A stretch of 64,000 nucleotides of DNA from Verrucomicrobiota bacterium (GTDB taxonomy: Bacteria > Verrucomicrobiota > Verrucomicrobiia > Opitutales > Opitutaceae), in contig JAEYUW010000020.1 in assembly GCA_023432225.1 (NCBI GenBank), forward strand, positions 115,441-179,440. The letters run 5' to 3'. Positions 7,827-17,162 of this stretch are shown one piece after another; position 1 is the first letter of the stretch, and each line of letters opens with the position of its first letter. The translations under genes were made by a program, and so were the position numbers. Under the pieces are notes generated by a model. It searched no databases. It saw only the letters and a list, made by a program, of their open reading frames with translations, and was not told the DNA's origin.

Positions 7827-8627
7827 ATGCCTTGGGCTCAAGTTCACTGGCGAAGCGAAGTGCTCGACAAACACACGGAGGCGCAGGTGCTGCTGCCGAG
7901 TGTCGGTCGTGGGCCGTTCCCGGTTTTTTATCTGCTGCACGGCTTGTCGGACGACTCGACGGTGTGGCTGCGTCGCTCGCGCATCGAGTGGTATGTGCGC
8001 GACCTGCCGCTGATCGTGGTGATGCCGGATGGCTACCGCGGTTTCTACACCGACAACGAACAAGGTCCGGCTTACGCGCGGCACCTCGGCGTCGAGCTCG
8101 TCGACTTCATTGACCGAAATTTCCAGACGCGGCCCGAACGCGCGGCGCGCGCGATCGGCGGGCTGTCGATGGGCGGCTACGGCGCGTTGCGACTCGGGCT
8201 CGGTTTTGCGGACCGCTTTTGTTCAGTGAACAGCCACTCGGGCGCGCTGGCGCGGGCGAATGCGGATTTCAGCCACGAGGCGGAGGCGGCGGGAAAGCAT
8301 CCGACCAAGAGCAAGGAGCTCATGGCGGAGTTGCGGCGGATTTTTGGCGCGCGGCCGAACGACACCGAGCATGACGTCCTGCGGTTGGCGGAGCGGGCGC
8401 AGCGCGCGGGCAATCTGCCGCACCTGCTGCTGGATTGTGGCACGGAGGATTACCTGCTCGTCGACAATCGTGATTTTCACCGGCAGCTTACGGCGGCGAA
8501 GATCCCGCACGAGTATCGCGAACACAAAGGCGCGCATGATTGGGATTATTGGGATCGTCACGTGCAGGACGCGCTGAAGTGGCACTGCAAGCACCTCGGG
8601 ATCGAGGCGGCGCCGGTGGGGCGATAA
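7827..8627 (+). CDS. Esterase of the EstA/S-formylglutathione hydrolase (esterase D) family
   Basis: The product (about 266 residues) is a serine hydrolase: FYLLHGLSDDSTVWLRRS gives the oxyanion region, AIGGLSMGGYGALRLG the nucleophile Ser, DCGTEDYLLVDN the Asp and KGAHDWDYWDRH the His. This combination is typical of tributyrin-esterase (EstA) and FrmB/antigen-85-like proteins acting on short acyl esters. There is no signal peptide. I chose the ATG at 7827 (MPWAQVHWRSEVLDK); a TTG at 7812 is closer to a GGGGTGG sequence and remains possible. It follows rlmI after a repeat and appears to be its own unit. Confidence 0.85.
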   Translation: MPWAQVHWRSEVLDKHTEAQVLLPSVGRGPFPVFYLLHGLSDDSTVWLRRSRIEWYVRDLPLIVVMPDGYRGFYTDNEQGPAYARHLGVELVDFIDRNFQTRPERAARAIGGLSMGGYGALRLGLGFADRFCSVNSHSGALARANADFSHEAEAAGKHPTKSKELMAELRRIFGARPNDTEHDVLRLAERAQRAGNLPHLLLDCGTEDYLLVDNRDFHRQLTAAKIPHEYREHKGAHDWDYWDRHVQDALKWHCKHLGIEAAPVGR

Positions 8628-8677
8628 GCGCGGGCGAGCGGGAGAGTTGCGCGCGAGCGCGCAACCTACATTGCGGC

Positions 8678-8739
8678 GTAGCGGAAGCCGTGAGGCTTTC
8701 GTGAACGACGTGCCGCGAAATTCTGACGAATTCCGCTAC
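8678..8739 (-). repeat. GTAG/CTAC paired palindrome, family G (inverted copy)
   Basis: It reads GTAGCGGAAGCCGTGAGGCT on the left and GACGAATTCCGCTAC on the right, the reverse orientation of the element at 6176-6250. A single family C arm, GTTGCGCGCGAGCGCGCAAC followed by CTAC, lies just before it at 8646-8669. Confidence 0.7.
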
Positions 8740-8773
8740 CGGCGGAGGGCGAGACTTGCGGACGCACATTCGT

Positions 8774-8797
8774 CAGCCACCTGACGGTGGCTGCTAC
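8774..8797 (-). repeat. Single GTAG palindrome, family F
   Basis: On the minus strand GTAG is followed by CAGCCACC, a four-base loop and GGTGGCTG. The GTAG lies at 8794-8797 and supplies the TAG stop of the PEP-CTERM gene. Confidence 0.65.
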
Positions 8798-9939
8798 TTG
8801 GTAACGGCGTTACTCGAACGTGAGCGGCGGCGTTGCCAGATGAAACCGGCAGCGCAGAGCGCGCTCGCGATGATCGCGTAGGTGCTCGGCTCGGGGACGG
8901 GCGAGAAGCTGACGGGCGCGGTGTAGCCGTCGGCGTAGTGGATCTCGGCGCTGGTTTGCACGAGGCTGTTGCCGACGAATTGGCCGTTGAGGTAACGGTT
9001 GTTGCTCTGCACGTCGACGAGCGGCGCGAGGATGCTGCCGTAGAAATTGGTGCCGAGGTTCAGGATGTCCGCGGTGCCGCTGTTGGAGTCGGGAATGATG
9101 TTCCAGAGCAACTGGTCGTTGTTGGTGCCGCTGGAGAAATTGTTCACGCCGTCGAAGAGCACTTTGCTGCCGTCGGCGGAGGTGGCGTTGAGGACGTTGA
9201 CGACGAAATACTGGTCGGCGGCGAGGTTCGCCTGGATGTTGCTGATGCGCTCCGTGTTTTGATCGAAGAAGCCGTCGCCGTTGATGTCGTAGATGCCGTT
9301 GACGATCTTGCTGGCGTCGAGATTGAAGACGACGATGCCGCTGCCGTTGCTCGTGAAGGTGAGGGTCTGGCCTGCGATCGCGGCACTGCCGTTCGCGGCG
9401 GCGTTGGCGAGCGTGCTCGACGCGCTGACGAGTGCGCTCTGCGCGGTCGCCCAGTTCCAGCCCGCGGGCGCGGCGACGGTGCGCGGGTCGACGTAGGCCT
9501 GTGCGTCCTGGGTGTTGTAGCTGAGCGTGTAGGTGCCGTTGGTGAGGCTGCGCTGATTTTGATTATTCTGCGGATCGTAGGTCCACGTGAGTGAATTCGA
9601 GAGGTTCGGCGTGGAGACGAAGCCGCGATTGATCTGGGCGTTGCCGGCGAGCGTGATCTGGCCGTTGACGTAGACCGACGGATCAGAGCCGATGGACGGC
9701 GAATCCTGCATCGCGATGATCGCGCCGTTGCTGACCGTGAGATTGCCACCCACCGCGATGCCGCCGTCGGTGTGCGTGCCGTTCAGGGTGAGATTGCCGA
9801 AGGTGACGACGTTGTAGTTGCGCGTGTAGTAATCGTAAGCCGCCAACGCCTGCTCCGTGACCGCCTGCCCACGCGCCAGCGCCGCGAGGCCCAAGAGACT
9901 CGCGAAGGCGATTAGGAATTGGCGCAGTCGGTGCGGCAT
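8794..9939 (-). CDS. Choice-of-anchor A family PEP-CTERM protein
   Basis: The 381-residue product is an exported surface protein. It has a signal peptide (RLRQFLIAFASLLGLAALARG), then a choice-of-anchor A domain recognised by YNVVTFGNLTLNGTHTDGGI and AVGGNLTV, and an Asn/Ser/Thr-rich body. It ends with a PEP-CTERM sorting signal: VPEPSTYAII at residues 348-357, a hydrophobic segment and the basic tail WQRRRSR. PEP-CTERM proteins are processed by exosortases, and one is encoded 2 kb away (11821-13368). The start is the ATG at 9939 with GGGG upstream; a longer frame to 9978 crosses the putative promoter. The stop TAG lies in a GTAG repeat. Confidence 0.92.
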   Translation of the reverse strand: MPHRLRQFLIAFASLLGLAALARGQAVTEQALAAYDYYTRNYNVVTFGNLTLNGTHTDGGIAVGGNLTVSNGAIIAMQDSPSIGSDPSVYVNGQITLAGNAQINRGFVSTPNLSNSLTWTYDPQNNQNQRSLTNGTYTLSYNTQDAQAYVDPRTVAAPAGWNWATAQSALVSASSTLANAAANGSAAIAGQTLTFTSNGSGIVVFNLDASKIVNGIYDINGDGFFDQNTERISNIQANLAADQYFVVNVLNATSADGSKVLFDGVNNFSSGTNNDQLLWNIIPDSNSGTADILNLGTNFYGSILAPLVDVQSNNRYLNGQFVGNSLVQTSAEIHYADGYTAPVSFSPVPEPSTYAIIASALCAAGFIWQRRRSRSSNAVTK

Positions 9940-9954
9940 GTCTGGCCCCAGAAG

Positions 9955-9978
9955 ATTATAGGGTGAAACCCCTGTCAA
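9955..9978 (-). promoter_or_regulatory. Perfect TTGACA and TATAAT hexamers 12 bp apart
   Basis: On the minus strand TTGACA and TATAAT both match the sigma-70 consensus exactly, but only 12 bases separate them instead of 16-18. TATAAT lies 15 bases before the PEP-CTERM gene ATG, which would leave a leader of only about nine bases. Either the TATAAT is used with a different upstream contact or the pair is coincidental. Confidence 0.35.
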
Positions 9979-10023
9979 CGCTGGTGGTGAGGATTCTGTG
10001 TCCAGAAATCCCGGTTTGTAGGT

Positions 10024-11742
10024 TCACTCCCTTCGCTTATCGGCCGGCGATGTAAGTAGTTTAAGGGAAACGCGTTCTTCTGGGAGTAAATCTTGGGAAT
10101 TGGTAGCGAGGATCGCCACGGCGGCGTGGTCCTCCATGACCAGGGCGGCGACCAAAGTCGTCTCGTGAAGCCCTTGGGCTCGCGGAGCCGTGGAGCTCCA
10201 AAGTGCGCGCGCTGCTTGGGGCGTGCGCTGCCAGAGGGCCAGAACCCGCGCGAGGTCGATCAGTGCCGGGCGTTCCGGGGCGGCGGCAAGCGCTGCGGTC
10301 CGGCGATCCATCGCTTCGTCCACGCGATGCAGGGCCGCCGCGGCGCGCACCCAGCCGAAAACGAGGGCCGGGCGATCGGGTTCTACGGCAAGCCAGGCCG
10401 AGTAGTGGGCGAGTAACTTCGCGGTATCACCGCGCGAAAAATACAGGTCCCGCAATTCGCGATTGGCCCAGGGAGATTGCGGGCGAAGCCGGAGCATGGT
10501 TTTCGCCGCGATCTCGGCGGCGCTGTCGTCCTGCCAAAGACGGGCGAGGCGAGCGAGCGAGCGGAGGGTCGCGGGTGATTGATCGGCGTAGCGAACCGCC
10601 TCTTGCCAGCGGGTGAGTGCGGCGCCGGCGTGTTGGGCGAGCTGGGCGGCGCGGGCGGCCACGGCCGCCCGGATGCTCTCCGCTTGAACTGTGCCCCACG
10701 CGCCACTCGTGAGCAGGGTCTCCACGCGAGGCAGGTCTCCGGCGCGTGCGGCGAGTTCGACCGTGATCTCCCGGACCATGGGGGACGCGCGCGTGGCCTC
10801 GGGCAAGCGATCGATCCAGGCGAGGGCTTCGGGAGCGCGGCGAATGGTGCCGAGCCATTGAGCGACCCGGGCGATGTCCGCTTCGCCGCCGTCCACGGCG
10901 GAGCGCTGCAGCTCCAGAAGGAAGGCGGGCCACGGGTCGTCGGTGGCGGACGCGTTCGAGAGGGATGGGGTGCGGCGCAGCACGGTGCGCATCGTGGCGC
11001 CCGCCAGTTCGGCGTCGCGGCGGCGCGCGGCGTGACGGAGCAGTTCGAGCGTGGCGCGGACGCGGATGGACCGACTTTCCAGCAGCGTGACGAGCGTGCG
11101 AGGATCGCTGCGCGGACCCGTGGGCGAAGATAAGGCCAGTTGGACGACGCCAAGGTTGAAGCGAACCTCCTCGTCGTCGGGTCGAAGTTGCGCGAGGGCC
11201 GCGAGCAGGGCGGCGTAACGCGGCAAGTCCTCCTCGGCGCGCGCGAGTTCGGCGGCGAGCCGCAGGTAGGATTCGCGCTGGGCGGGATCACGCTCGAGCG
11301 TCTGCAACGCTGCGCGGGCGGTCTCGGGCGAGCCGAGGCGGAGCGCGGCGGCGGCGAGCGCCGCACGGGCTTGAGCGTCGTTCGGTGCGAGGGCGACAAT
11401 GTTCTCGTGCGCGACGAGGGCTTCACTCGTGCCGAGCGCATCCAACGTGCGTGCGACCCAGCGCCACGTGGCGACGTCGGCCGGAACGATTTGCACGGCG
11501 CGATGGAGCGCGAGGACGAGGTTGCGATAGTCACCTTGCTGCTCGAACTGCGCGGCTTGGGCGAGCGCGTGGCGGTGGCGCCAGCGGTTCAGCAATGGGC
11601 GTGCTGCGAAGTAAACCGGCGGCGCGCACACGGCGAGAATCGCGAGCAACGCCAGCGTCTGGAACATGCGCTGCTGGCCGTAGGAAAATCCTTCCCAGCG
11701 GCGCAGCCAGCGGTCGACAGAATCTTTCCAGGGAGAAGGCAT
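10024..11742 (-). CDS. Membrane-anchored TPR-like repeat protein
   Basis: The 572-residue protein has one N-terminal membrane segment (MFQTLALLAILAVCAPPVYF, residues about 25-45), followed by a long all-helical region of degenerate tetratricopeptide-type repeats, for example HALAQAAQFEQQGDYRNLVL, HENIVALAPNDAQARAALAA and TMLRLRPQSPWANRELRDLY. TPR proteins of this kind scaffold protein complexes; no enzyme motif is present. It is divergent from the exosortase gene (78 bases between starts) and is followed by the PEP-CTERM gene, so a part in the same export/sorting pathway is likely but inferred. I chose the ATG at 11742 because the longer frame lies in the divergent gene. Confidence 0.8.
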   Translation of the reverse strand: MPSPWKDSVDRWLRRWEGFSYGQQRMFQTLALLAILAVCAPPVYFAARPLLNRWRHRHALAQAAQFEQQGDYRNLVLALHRAVQIVPADVATWRWVARTLDALGTSEALVAHENIVALAPNDAQARAALAAAALRLGSPETARAALQTLERDPAQRESYLRLAAELARAEEDLPRYAALLAALAQLRPDDEEVRFNLGVVQLALSSPTGPRSDPRTLVTLLESRSIRVRATLELLRHAARRRDAELAGATMRTVLRRTPSLSNASATDDPWPAFLLELQRSAVDGGEADIARVAQWLGTIRRAPEALAWIDRLPEATRASPMVREITVELAARAGDLPRVETLLTSGAWGTVQAESIRAAVAARAAQLAQHAGAALTRWQEAVRYADQSPATLRSLARLARLWQDDSAAEIAAKTMLRLRPQSPWANRELRDLYFSRGDTAKLLAHYSAWLAVEPDRPALVFGWVRAAAALHRVDEAMDRRTAALAAAPERPALIDLARVLALWQRTPQAARALWSSTAPRAQGLHETTLVAALVMEDHAAVAILATNSQDLLPEERVSLKLLTSPADKRRE

Positions 11743-11820
11743 CGGGCAACGTGCTTGCGAGCAAAGGGATTTGCTGGAGCATCGGCGCGGACCGGCAAGC
11801 TCCGAAACCAATTCTGCGTC

Positions 11821-13368
11821 ATGACCTCCTTCGTTTCCTCCTCTGCGAGCGCTCGGGTTGCGAGCGAGCGGTGGCTGTGGGGCACGATCGCCGCGGTGTG
11901 GGGCGTGGTGATGTGGCGTCTCACCACGGCGTGGAATTCGAGCGCGGAGCTCGCGCACGGGTGGGCGGTGCCGGTGCTGTGCGGAATGATCGTGTGGCTG
12001 CGATGCGAGCGCGCGCCGACGCCGGCAAAACTGACCGGCGGGCGACGCGCAGCTGCCGGGGTGATTTTGGCGCTCGGGATGGTGTTGCTCGCCGGAACGA
12101 TGCCAGTGCTGGAGGCGAACCGCCTATGGCCGACAGCGCAGTGGCTGGCGGCGGGCGGTGCGGCGTTCGCCACGATGGGTTTGCTCGCGCTCGTGGGCGG
12201 CGGCGCTTGGGCGCGGCATTTTGCTTTTCCGATCTTTTTTGCGACGACGGCGCTGGCCTGGCCGGCCTTCGTGCAGGTGCGCTTGGTGGAAGGACTCGCG
12301 GGCGCGAACGCGCAGATTGCCGCGGAGGCGGCTTCGTGGTGCGGTCATCCTGCGGTTGCGACGGGTAATGTGATCGAGGTGGGACGCGGCTTCGTCGGCG
12401 TCGATGAGGCCTGTGCCGGGCTGCGCTCGATGCAGGCGGTGTGGATGCTGGCGTGGTTTCTCGGTGAACTCGGACGCTTCCGCGCGGTGCGGCGGATCGC
12501 GCTCGTCGCGCTCGGTTTGTTGTTCGCGTTTGTCGGCAACGCTGCGCGCGCGACGTTCCTGACTCTGCGGGTGGCCGAGGAAGGCGCGACCGGGAACGAC
12601 CGGTGGCACGAAGTGGCGGGCAACGCCGCGCTGGTCACGACCTTCGCGGCGGTTTTTCTCGCGGCTTGGTTGCTCGGGCGAAATCGGCCGGCGGTTGTCG
12701 CGACCGCTCGCGAGGCACGGGGTGCGTTCGCGGCGCGCGGTCTGTTGGTGCTCACTTGTGGTGTCGTGTTCGCAGCGGAGATCGGCACGCGGGCGTGGTT
12801 CGGCTGGCGCGAGCGAATCGCGGCGGGGGCGCAGTGGGAGCTGCAGGCGTCGAACGCGTGGCAGCCGCTCACGCTCGCGAAACCGGTGCGCGAGTTGTTG
12901 CAGTTTTCCAGTGCCGACAGCTTGCAGTGGAACGACGCGGGCGGCGCGCGGCAGGGATTGGCCTACGTTTTTCGCTGGGAGAATGCGGGGTCGCTGGGCA
13001 TGGCGGGACTCGGACACGAGCCGACGGTGTGCATGCCGGCGATCGGCGCGCGGCTGATGGCGCGCCCGGCGGCGTTGCGGGTCGAGGTGGCGGGGCGGGA
13101 GATCGAGTTTGCGCGCTATCGCTTCGAGGCGGCGGGCCGGACGCAGCACGTGTTCTACAGCGTGTGGGATGCGTTTTATGGCCGTTCGGTCGGCGAGCGG
13201 GAGCTCGATATTTTTTGGGGGCCGAGGCTGCAGCGCGTGCGCGAGGGAAGACGGCGCGCCGATGCGGCGCACGTCGTGTTTGTGCTGCAAACGCTGAATG
13301 GCGTGGAAGACGCGGAGGCGGAGCGGTGGCTGCGTGAAACAGCGCCGGCGATGTTGCGGGCGCGGTGA
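11821..13368 (+). CDS. Exosortase with fused EpsI-like C-terminal domain
   Basis: This is a multipass membrane transpeptidase-like enzyme that processes PEP-CTERM sorting signals. The 515-residue protein has about eight hydrophobic segments in residues 20-330. The catalytic signature is Cys198 in GVDEACAGLRSMQ, Arg243 in FVGNAARATFL and His263 in DRWHEVAGN. After a further membrane segment (LLVLTCGVVFAAEIG) comes an extracytoplasmic domain of about 170 residues with GHEPTVCMPAIG (His399, Cys404), which resembles the HRPExCLPAxG motif of EpsI (DUF3485). EpsI is usually a separate exosortase-associated protein, so this looks like a natural fusion. The ATG at 11821 lacks a Shine-Dalgarno sequence; upstream extension is antisense to the TPR gene. 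Confidence 0.9.
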   Translation: MTSFVSSSASARVASERWLWGTIAAVWGVVMWRLTTAWNSSAELAHGWAVPVLCGMIVWLRCERAPTPAKLTGGRRAAAGVILALGMVLLAGTMPVLEANRLWPTAQWLAAGGAAFATMGLLALVGGGAWARHFAFPIFFATTALAWPAFVQVRLVEGLAGANAQIAAEAASWCGHPAVATGNVIEVGRGFVGVDEACAGLRSMQAVWMLAWFLGELGRFRAVRRIALVALGLLFAFVGNAARATFLTLRVAEEGATGNDRWHEVAGNAALVTTFAAVFLAAWLLGRNRPAVVATAREARGAFAARGLLVLTCGVVFAAEIGTRAWFGWRERIAAGAQWELQASNAWQPLTLAKPVRELLQFSSADSLQWNDAGGARQGLAYVFRWENAGSLGMAGLGHEPTVCMPAIGARLMARPAALRVEVAGREIEFARYRFEAAGRTQHVFYSVWDAFYGRSVGERELDIFWGPRLQRVREGRRRADAAHVVFVLQTLNGVEDAEAERWLRETAPAMLRAR

Positions 13369-13434
13369 GAGGTGCGAGTCGACCGTTGCGTTTTCAGTGC
13401 GTCGCACGCAATTAGTGTGGGGTCGGCGATCCTT

Positions 13435-13457
13435 TCGGCGGTCGCAGACCGCCGCTA
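13435..13457 (-). repeat. Single GTAG palindrome, family E
   Basis: Reads CGGCGGTCGCAGACCGCCG followed by CTAC (GTAG on the minus strand). The full paired form of this family is at 52123-52191. Confidence 0.55.
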
Positions 13458-13480
13458 CAGCGCATGGCTTGCCTGCCAAA

Positions 13481-13513
13481 GAAAAGGCCGGGCTTCTTGC
13501 GAAGTCCGGCCTT
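13481..13513 (-). terminator. Intrinsic terminator
   Basis: On the minus strand AAGGCCGGACTTC, a GCAA loop and GAAGCCCGGCCTT form a 13-base stem with one mismatch, directly followed by TTCTTT. It is 65 bases beyond the stop of the coiled-coil protein gene, whose transcript it should end. It may also limit readthrough from the convergent exosortase gene. Confidence 0.7.
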
Positions 13514-13577
13514 CCCTTGGTGTCGTTATCAGTGTGTGTGTGCTTCGCCGCGGCTAGGGGAACCGCGGCGTAGAATG

Positions 13578-14117
13578 TCAGCGGAGCGCCTCGTCGAGGT
13601 TGCGGCGATAGGTGCGCTGGTCTTCGACGAGTCGCTCGATCATGGCGCGGTCGTCTTTGGTGAGGGGCGTGCGGAGCGTTTCGAGGAGCTGCAGTTCCTT
13701 TTCCATCGACTCGATGCGGACGGCGGCGACAGAGGCGCGCTGGACGGTCGATTTACCGCCGAGGATGGAAGCGGCTTTGGCGATCTTCTCACTGTTGAGC
13801 GCCTCGTCGAGATTGCTCTTCTCGAGCTGTTTTTTCTCCCGGGAAATCTGTTTCTCGAGCTTCTTGATCGTGACGTCGATTTCGCGGAGGCGCTGCCCGG
13901 TGACGGTGAAGACGGGCATCTTCACGGTCTCGCCTTCGGTCTTCAGGCCGGCGTTTTTCGGGTCGGCGGGTTTGGCGGTTTCGGCGGGTGCGGCCGGCTG
14001 CGTCGCCGCCGGCTTTTCGGCGGGGGCGGCGTCTTTCTTGGCTTCGGCGGCAAAGGAAAACGCTGCCGTGGCGAGCACGACAGCGTTGAGAGCGGAGAAA
14101 CGGGCGAGGTGCAACAT
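13578..14117 (-). CDS. Exported coiled-coil protein of unknown function
   Basis: I do not recognise a family. The 179-residue product has a signal peptide (LHLARFSALNAVVLATAAFSFAAEA), a low-complexity Ala/Pro/Lys/Glu segment (residues 25-60), and MPVFTVTGQRLREIDVTIKK. The rest is a long charged helix with heptad-like spacing (KKLEKQISREKKQLEKSNLD, ESMEKELQLLETLRTPLTKD). It is probably a periplasmic coiled-coil. The ATG at 14117 is chosen over a TTG seven codons upstream. It is followed by a good intrinsic terminator and lies downstream of enolase on the same strand. Confidence 0.75.
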   Translation of the reverse strand: MLHLARFSALNAVVLATAAFSFAAEAKKDAAPAEKPAATQPAAPAETAKPADPKNAGLKTEGETVKMPVFTVTGQRLREIDVTIKKLEKQISREKKQLEKSNLDEALNSEKIAKAASILGGKSTVQRASVAAVRIESMEKELQLLETLRTPLTKDDRAMIERLVEDQRTYRRNLDEALR

Positions 14118-14202
14118 GCGTGGAGTTGGGTAAGACAACTAAGATGGTCACATCGCCCGGCGGGTTCCCTGCGTAAGCAAAGAACCCGGAGCGGAGCGGG
14201 TG

Positions 14203-15480
<1,278 letters not shown>

Positions 15481-15598
15481 CAGAATTGGAGGACGGATAA
15501 CAGAGGGCTGAGGACGGTGAACAGAAGACGTCCGTCGGAAGACGGAGTCAGCGGTAGAGCGGAGCAGGGCCGGGGCGGCGCTGCAACGCTGGCGTTTG

Positions 15599-16627
15599 TC
15601 AAGTATGCGGCGGACGCGACAGGCCGATCTTGTAGAGAAACCGCTGGAAGGCGTTGGGTTCCTTGGGGCGGAAGTCTTCGGGCAACTGGTCGGCGTGGCC
15701 GTGGCGGATGGCGGCGCCGATCGGCGTGCCGCCGTTGTAGTTGCGGATGAGAAGCGTCGTGCGGTTGAACATCTCGCGCGGGATCTGGTTGAGATGCCCT
15801 TCGACGGCGGCGGCGTGCAGCGGGGTGTCGCCAAAATCGTTGCGCGAGATGAGGAGGTCGATCGTCAGCGCCTCGCGCGGGATCTGGTTGAGGAAACCGG
15901 ACTCGGCGGCGGCGTGGATGACGGTGTAGCCGGCCTTGGTCGCGAGCGTGAGGTTCTGGTGCGTGAAGACGGCGGCGGGAATCTGGTCGAGGTGCCCGGA
16001 GATCGCGGCGGCGTGCAGCACGGTGTCGTGATTGGCCGTCTTGGTCAGGAGAATTTCCTCGGTGAGAAATTCGGCGGGGATTTGGTCGAGGTGACCGTTG
16101 AAGACGGCGACGTGCAGGACGGTTTCGCCGGAGATGTTCGGTGCGGTGAGCGTGTCGCGCGTGATGAACTGGCGCGGGAAACGGTCGAGCGTGCCGGCTT
16201 CGGCCGCTTCGTGGAGGAGCGTGTTGCCGTGGTCGGTTTTGAGCAGGACGGTTTCGAGTGTGAGGAGGCTGGCGGGAATCTGGTCGAGCGCGCCCGCGGA
16301 GGCGGCAAGGTGGAGCGGCGTGAAGCCGCTGTTCGAGCGCAGCAGCAGGTAGTCGCGCGTGAGGAGCGTCGCGGGGACTTGTGCGAGACGGCCGGCGCGG
16401 GCGGCGAGGTGGAGCGGGGTGTAGCCGGCGTCGTTCTTCAGCGTGAGCGCTTCGGCGGTGAGCACCGCGAGCGGCAGCTGGTCGAGCGAGCCGTATTTGG
16501 CGGCGAGATGCAGCGGCGTGTTGCCCGAGGCGTTGCGCGCCGTGAGATTTTCCAGCGTTAACTGCTCGGCGGGCACGAGCGGGAAGGTGCCTTCGCGGGC
16601 GGCGACAAAGAGGTCGGTTTGGGCCAT
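15599..16627 (-). CDS. Ankyrin-type repeat protein with ten exact 33-residue repeats
   Basis: The 342-residue protein is almost wholly made of ten consecutive 33-residue repeats without insertions or deletions. Each has the ankyrin start (SGNTPLHLAAKYGSLDQLP, AGYTPLHLAARAGRLAQVP), but the usual second-helix EIVELLL is replaced by LDQIP plus xxLTxExL. The last repeat is degenerate and is followed by FRPKEPNAFQRFLYKIGLSR. There is no signal peptide. Ankyrin proteins bind other proteins; the partner is unknown. It is divergent from the response-regulator pair and upstream of enolase on the same strand. Confidence 0.9.
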   Translation of the reverse strand: MAQTDLFVAAREGTFPLVPAEQLTLENLTARNASGNTPLHLAAKYGSLDQLPLAVLTAEALTLKNDAGYTPLHLAARAGRLAQVPATLLTRDYLLLRSNSGFTPLHLAASAGALDQIPASLLTLETVLLKTDHGNTLLHEAAEAGTLDRFPRQFITRDTLTAPNISGETVLHVAVFNGHLDQIPAEFLTEEILLTKTANHDTVLHAAAISGHLDQIPAAVFTHQNLTLATKAGYTVIHAAAESGFLNQIPREALTIDLLISRNDFGDTPLHAAAVEGHLNQIPREMFNRTTLLIRNYNGGTPIGAAIRHGHADQLPEDFRPKEPNAFQRFLYKIGLSRPPHT

Positions 16628-16739
16628 GCGATGGCGCGAGCGAATCACGCGGCGCGAGGGGCAGGCAACCCAAATCCCGAGTGAGCGCCCGGTGTTTGGG
16701 TTTGCCAAGAAAATCGCGGCCAACAAATCTCGCGTGCGA

Positions 16740-17162
16740 ATGACCGCTCCGACGAACGCTCCGCTCAACGCGACGAAGAAGGGTGCCGTGTTGCTCGTCG
16801 ACGACGAGCGGCCGCTCATCGCGCTCTACGCGGAGGCGTTAGCGCCGTATTTCGAAGTCGATCTGGCCGGATCGGCGCGCGAGGCGGGCTTCATGCTGCA
16901 CAAAAAGGAATACAAGGTGATCGTGTGCGACCACCTGATGCCCGGCGGCAACGGCCTGAGTTTTCTCGTGCATGTGCGCGAGGAGTATCCGAACACGCAG
17001 CGCGTGCTCGTCACCGGCTACATGAAGCCCGAGATGCTGTTGCGCAGCGTGAACGAGGCGGCGCTCTATCGCTATTTGCTCAAGCCGGTGTCGCTGCCGG
17101 AGCTCGTGAAGACCGTGCAGGAAGCGGCCAAGCTCCACGACCAGGCGGTCGCGGCCTCCTGA
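16740..17162 (+). CDS. Single-domain response regulator
   Basis: The 140-residue product is one receiver domain: acidic pocket LLVDDERPLIAL, phosphoacceptor Asp64 in VIVCDHLMPGGNGLSFL, the Thr of LVTGYM and Lys of YLLKPVS. There is no output domain, so it must act through protein contacts or phosphorelay, as CheY- or Spo0F-like proteins do. Its TGA overlaps the ATG of a second receiver gene (TGATG), so the pair is translationally coupled. No histidine kinase is adjacent. The ATG at 16740 is chosen; the longer frame is antisense to the ankyrin gene. Confidence 0.92.
   Translation: MTAPTNAPLNATKKGAVLLVDDERPLIALYAEALAPYFEVDLAGSAREAGFMLHKKEYKVIVCDHLMPGGNGLSFLVHVREEYPNTQRVLVTGYMKPEMLLRSVNEAALYRYLLKPVSLPELVKTVQEAAKLHDQAVAAS

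Noticed and set aside
11140..11820. Upstream extension of the exosortase frame
   Set aside because: It is antisense to the TPR gene; the hydrophobic N-terminus begins just after the ATG at 11821.
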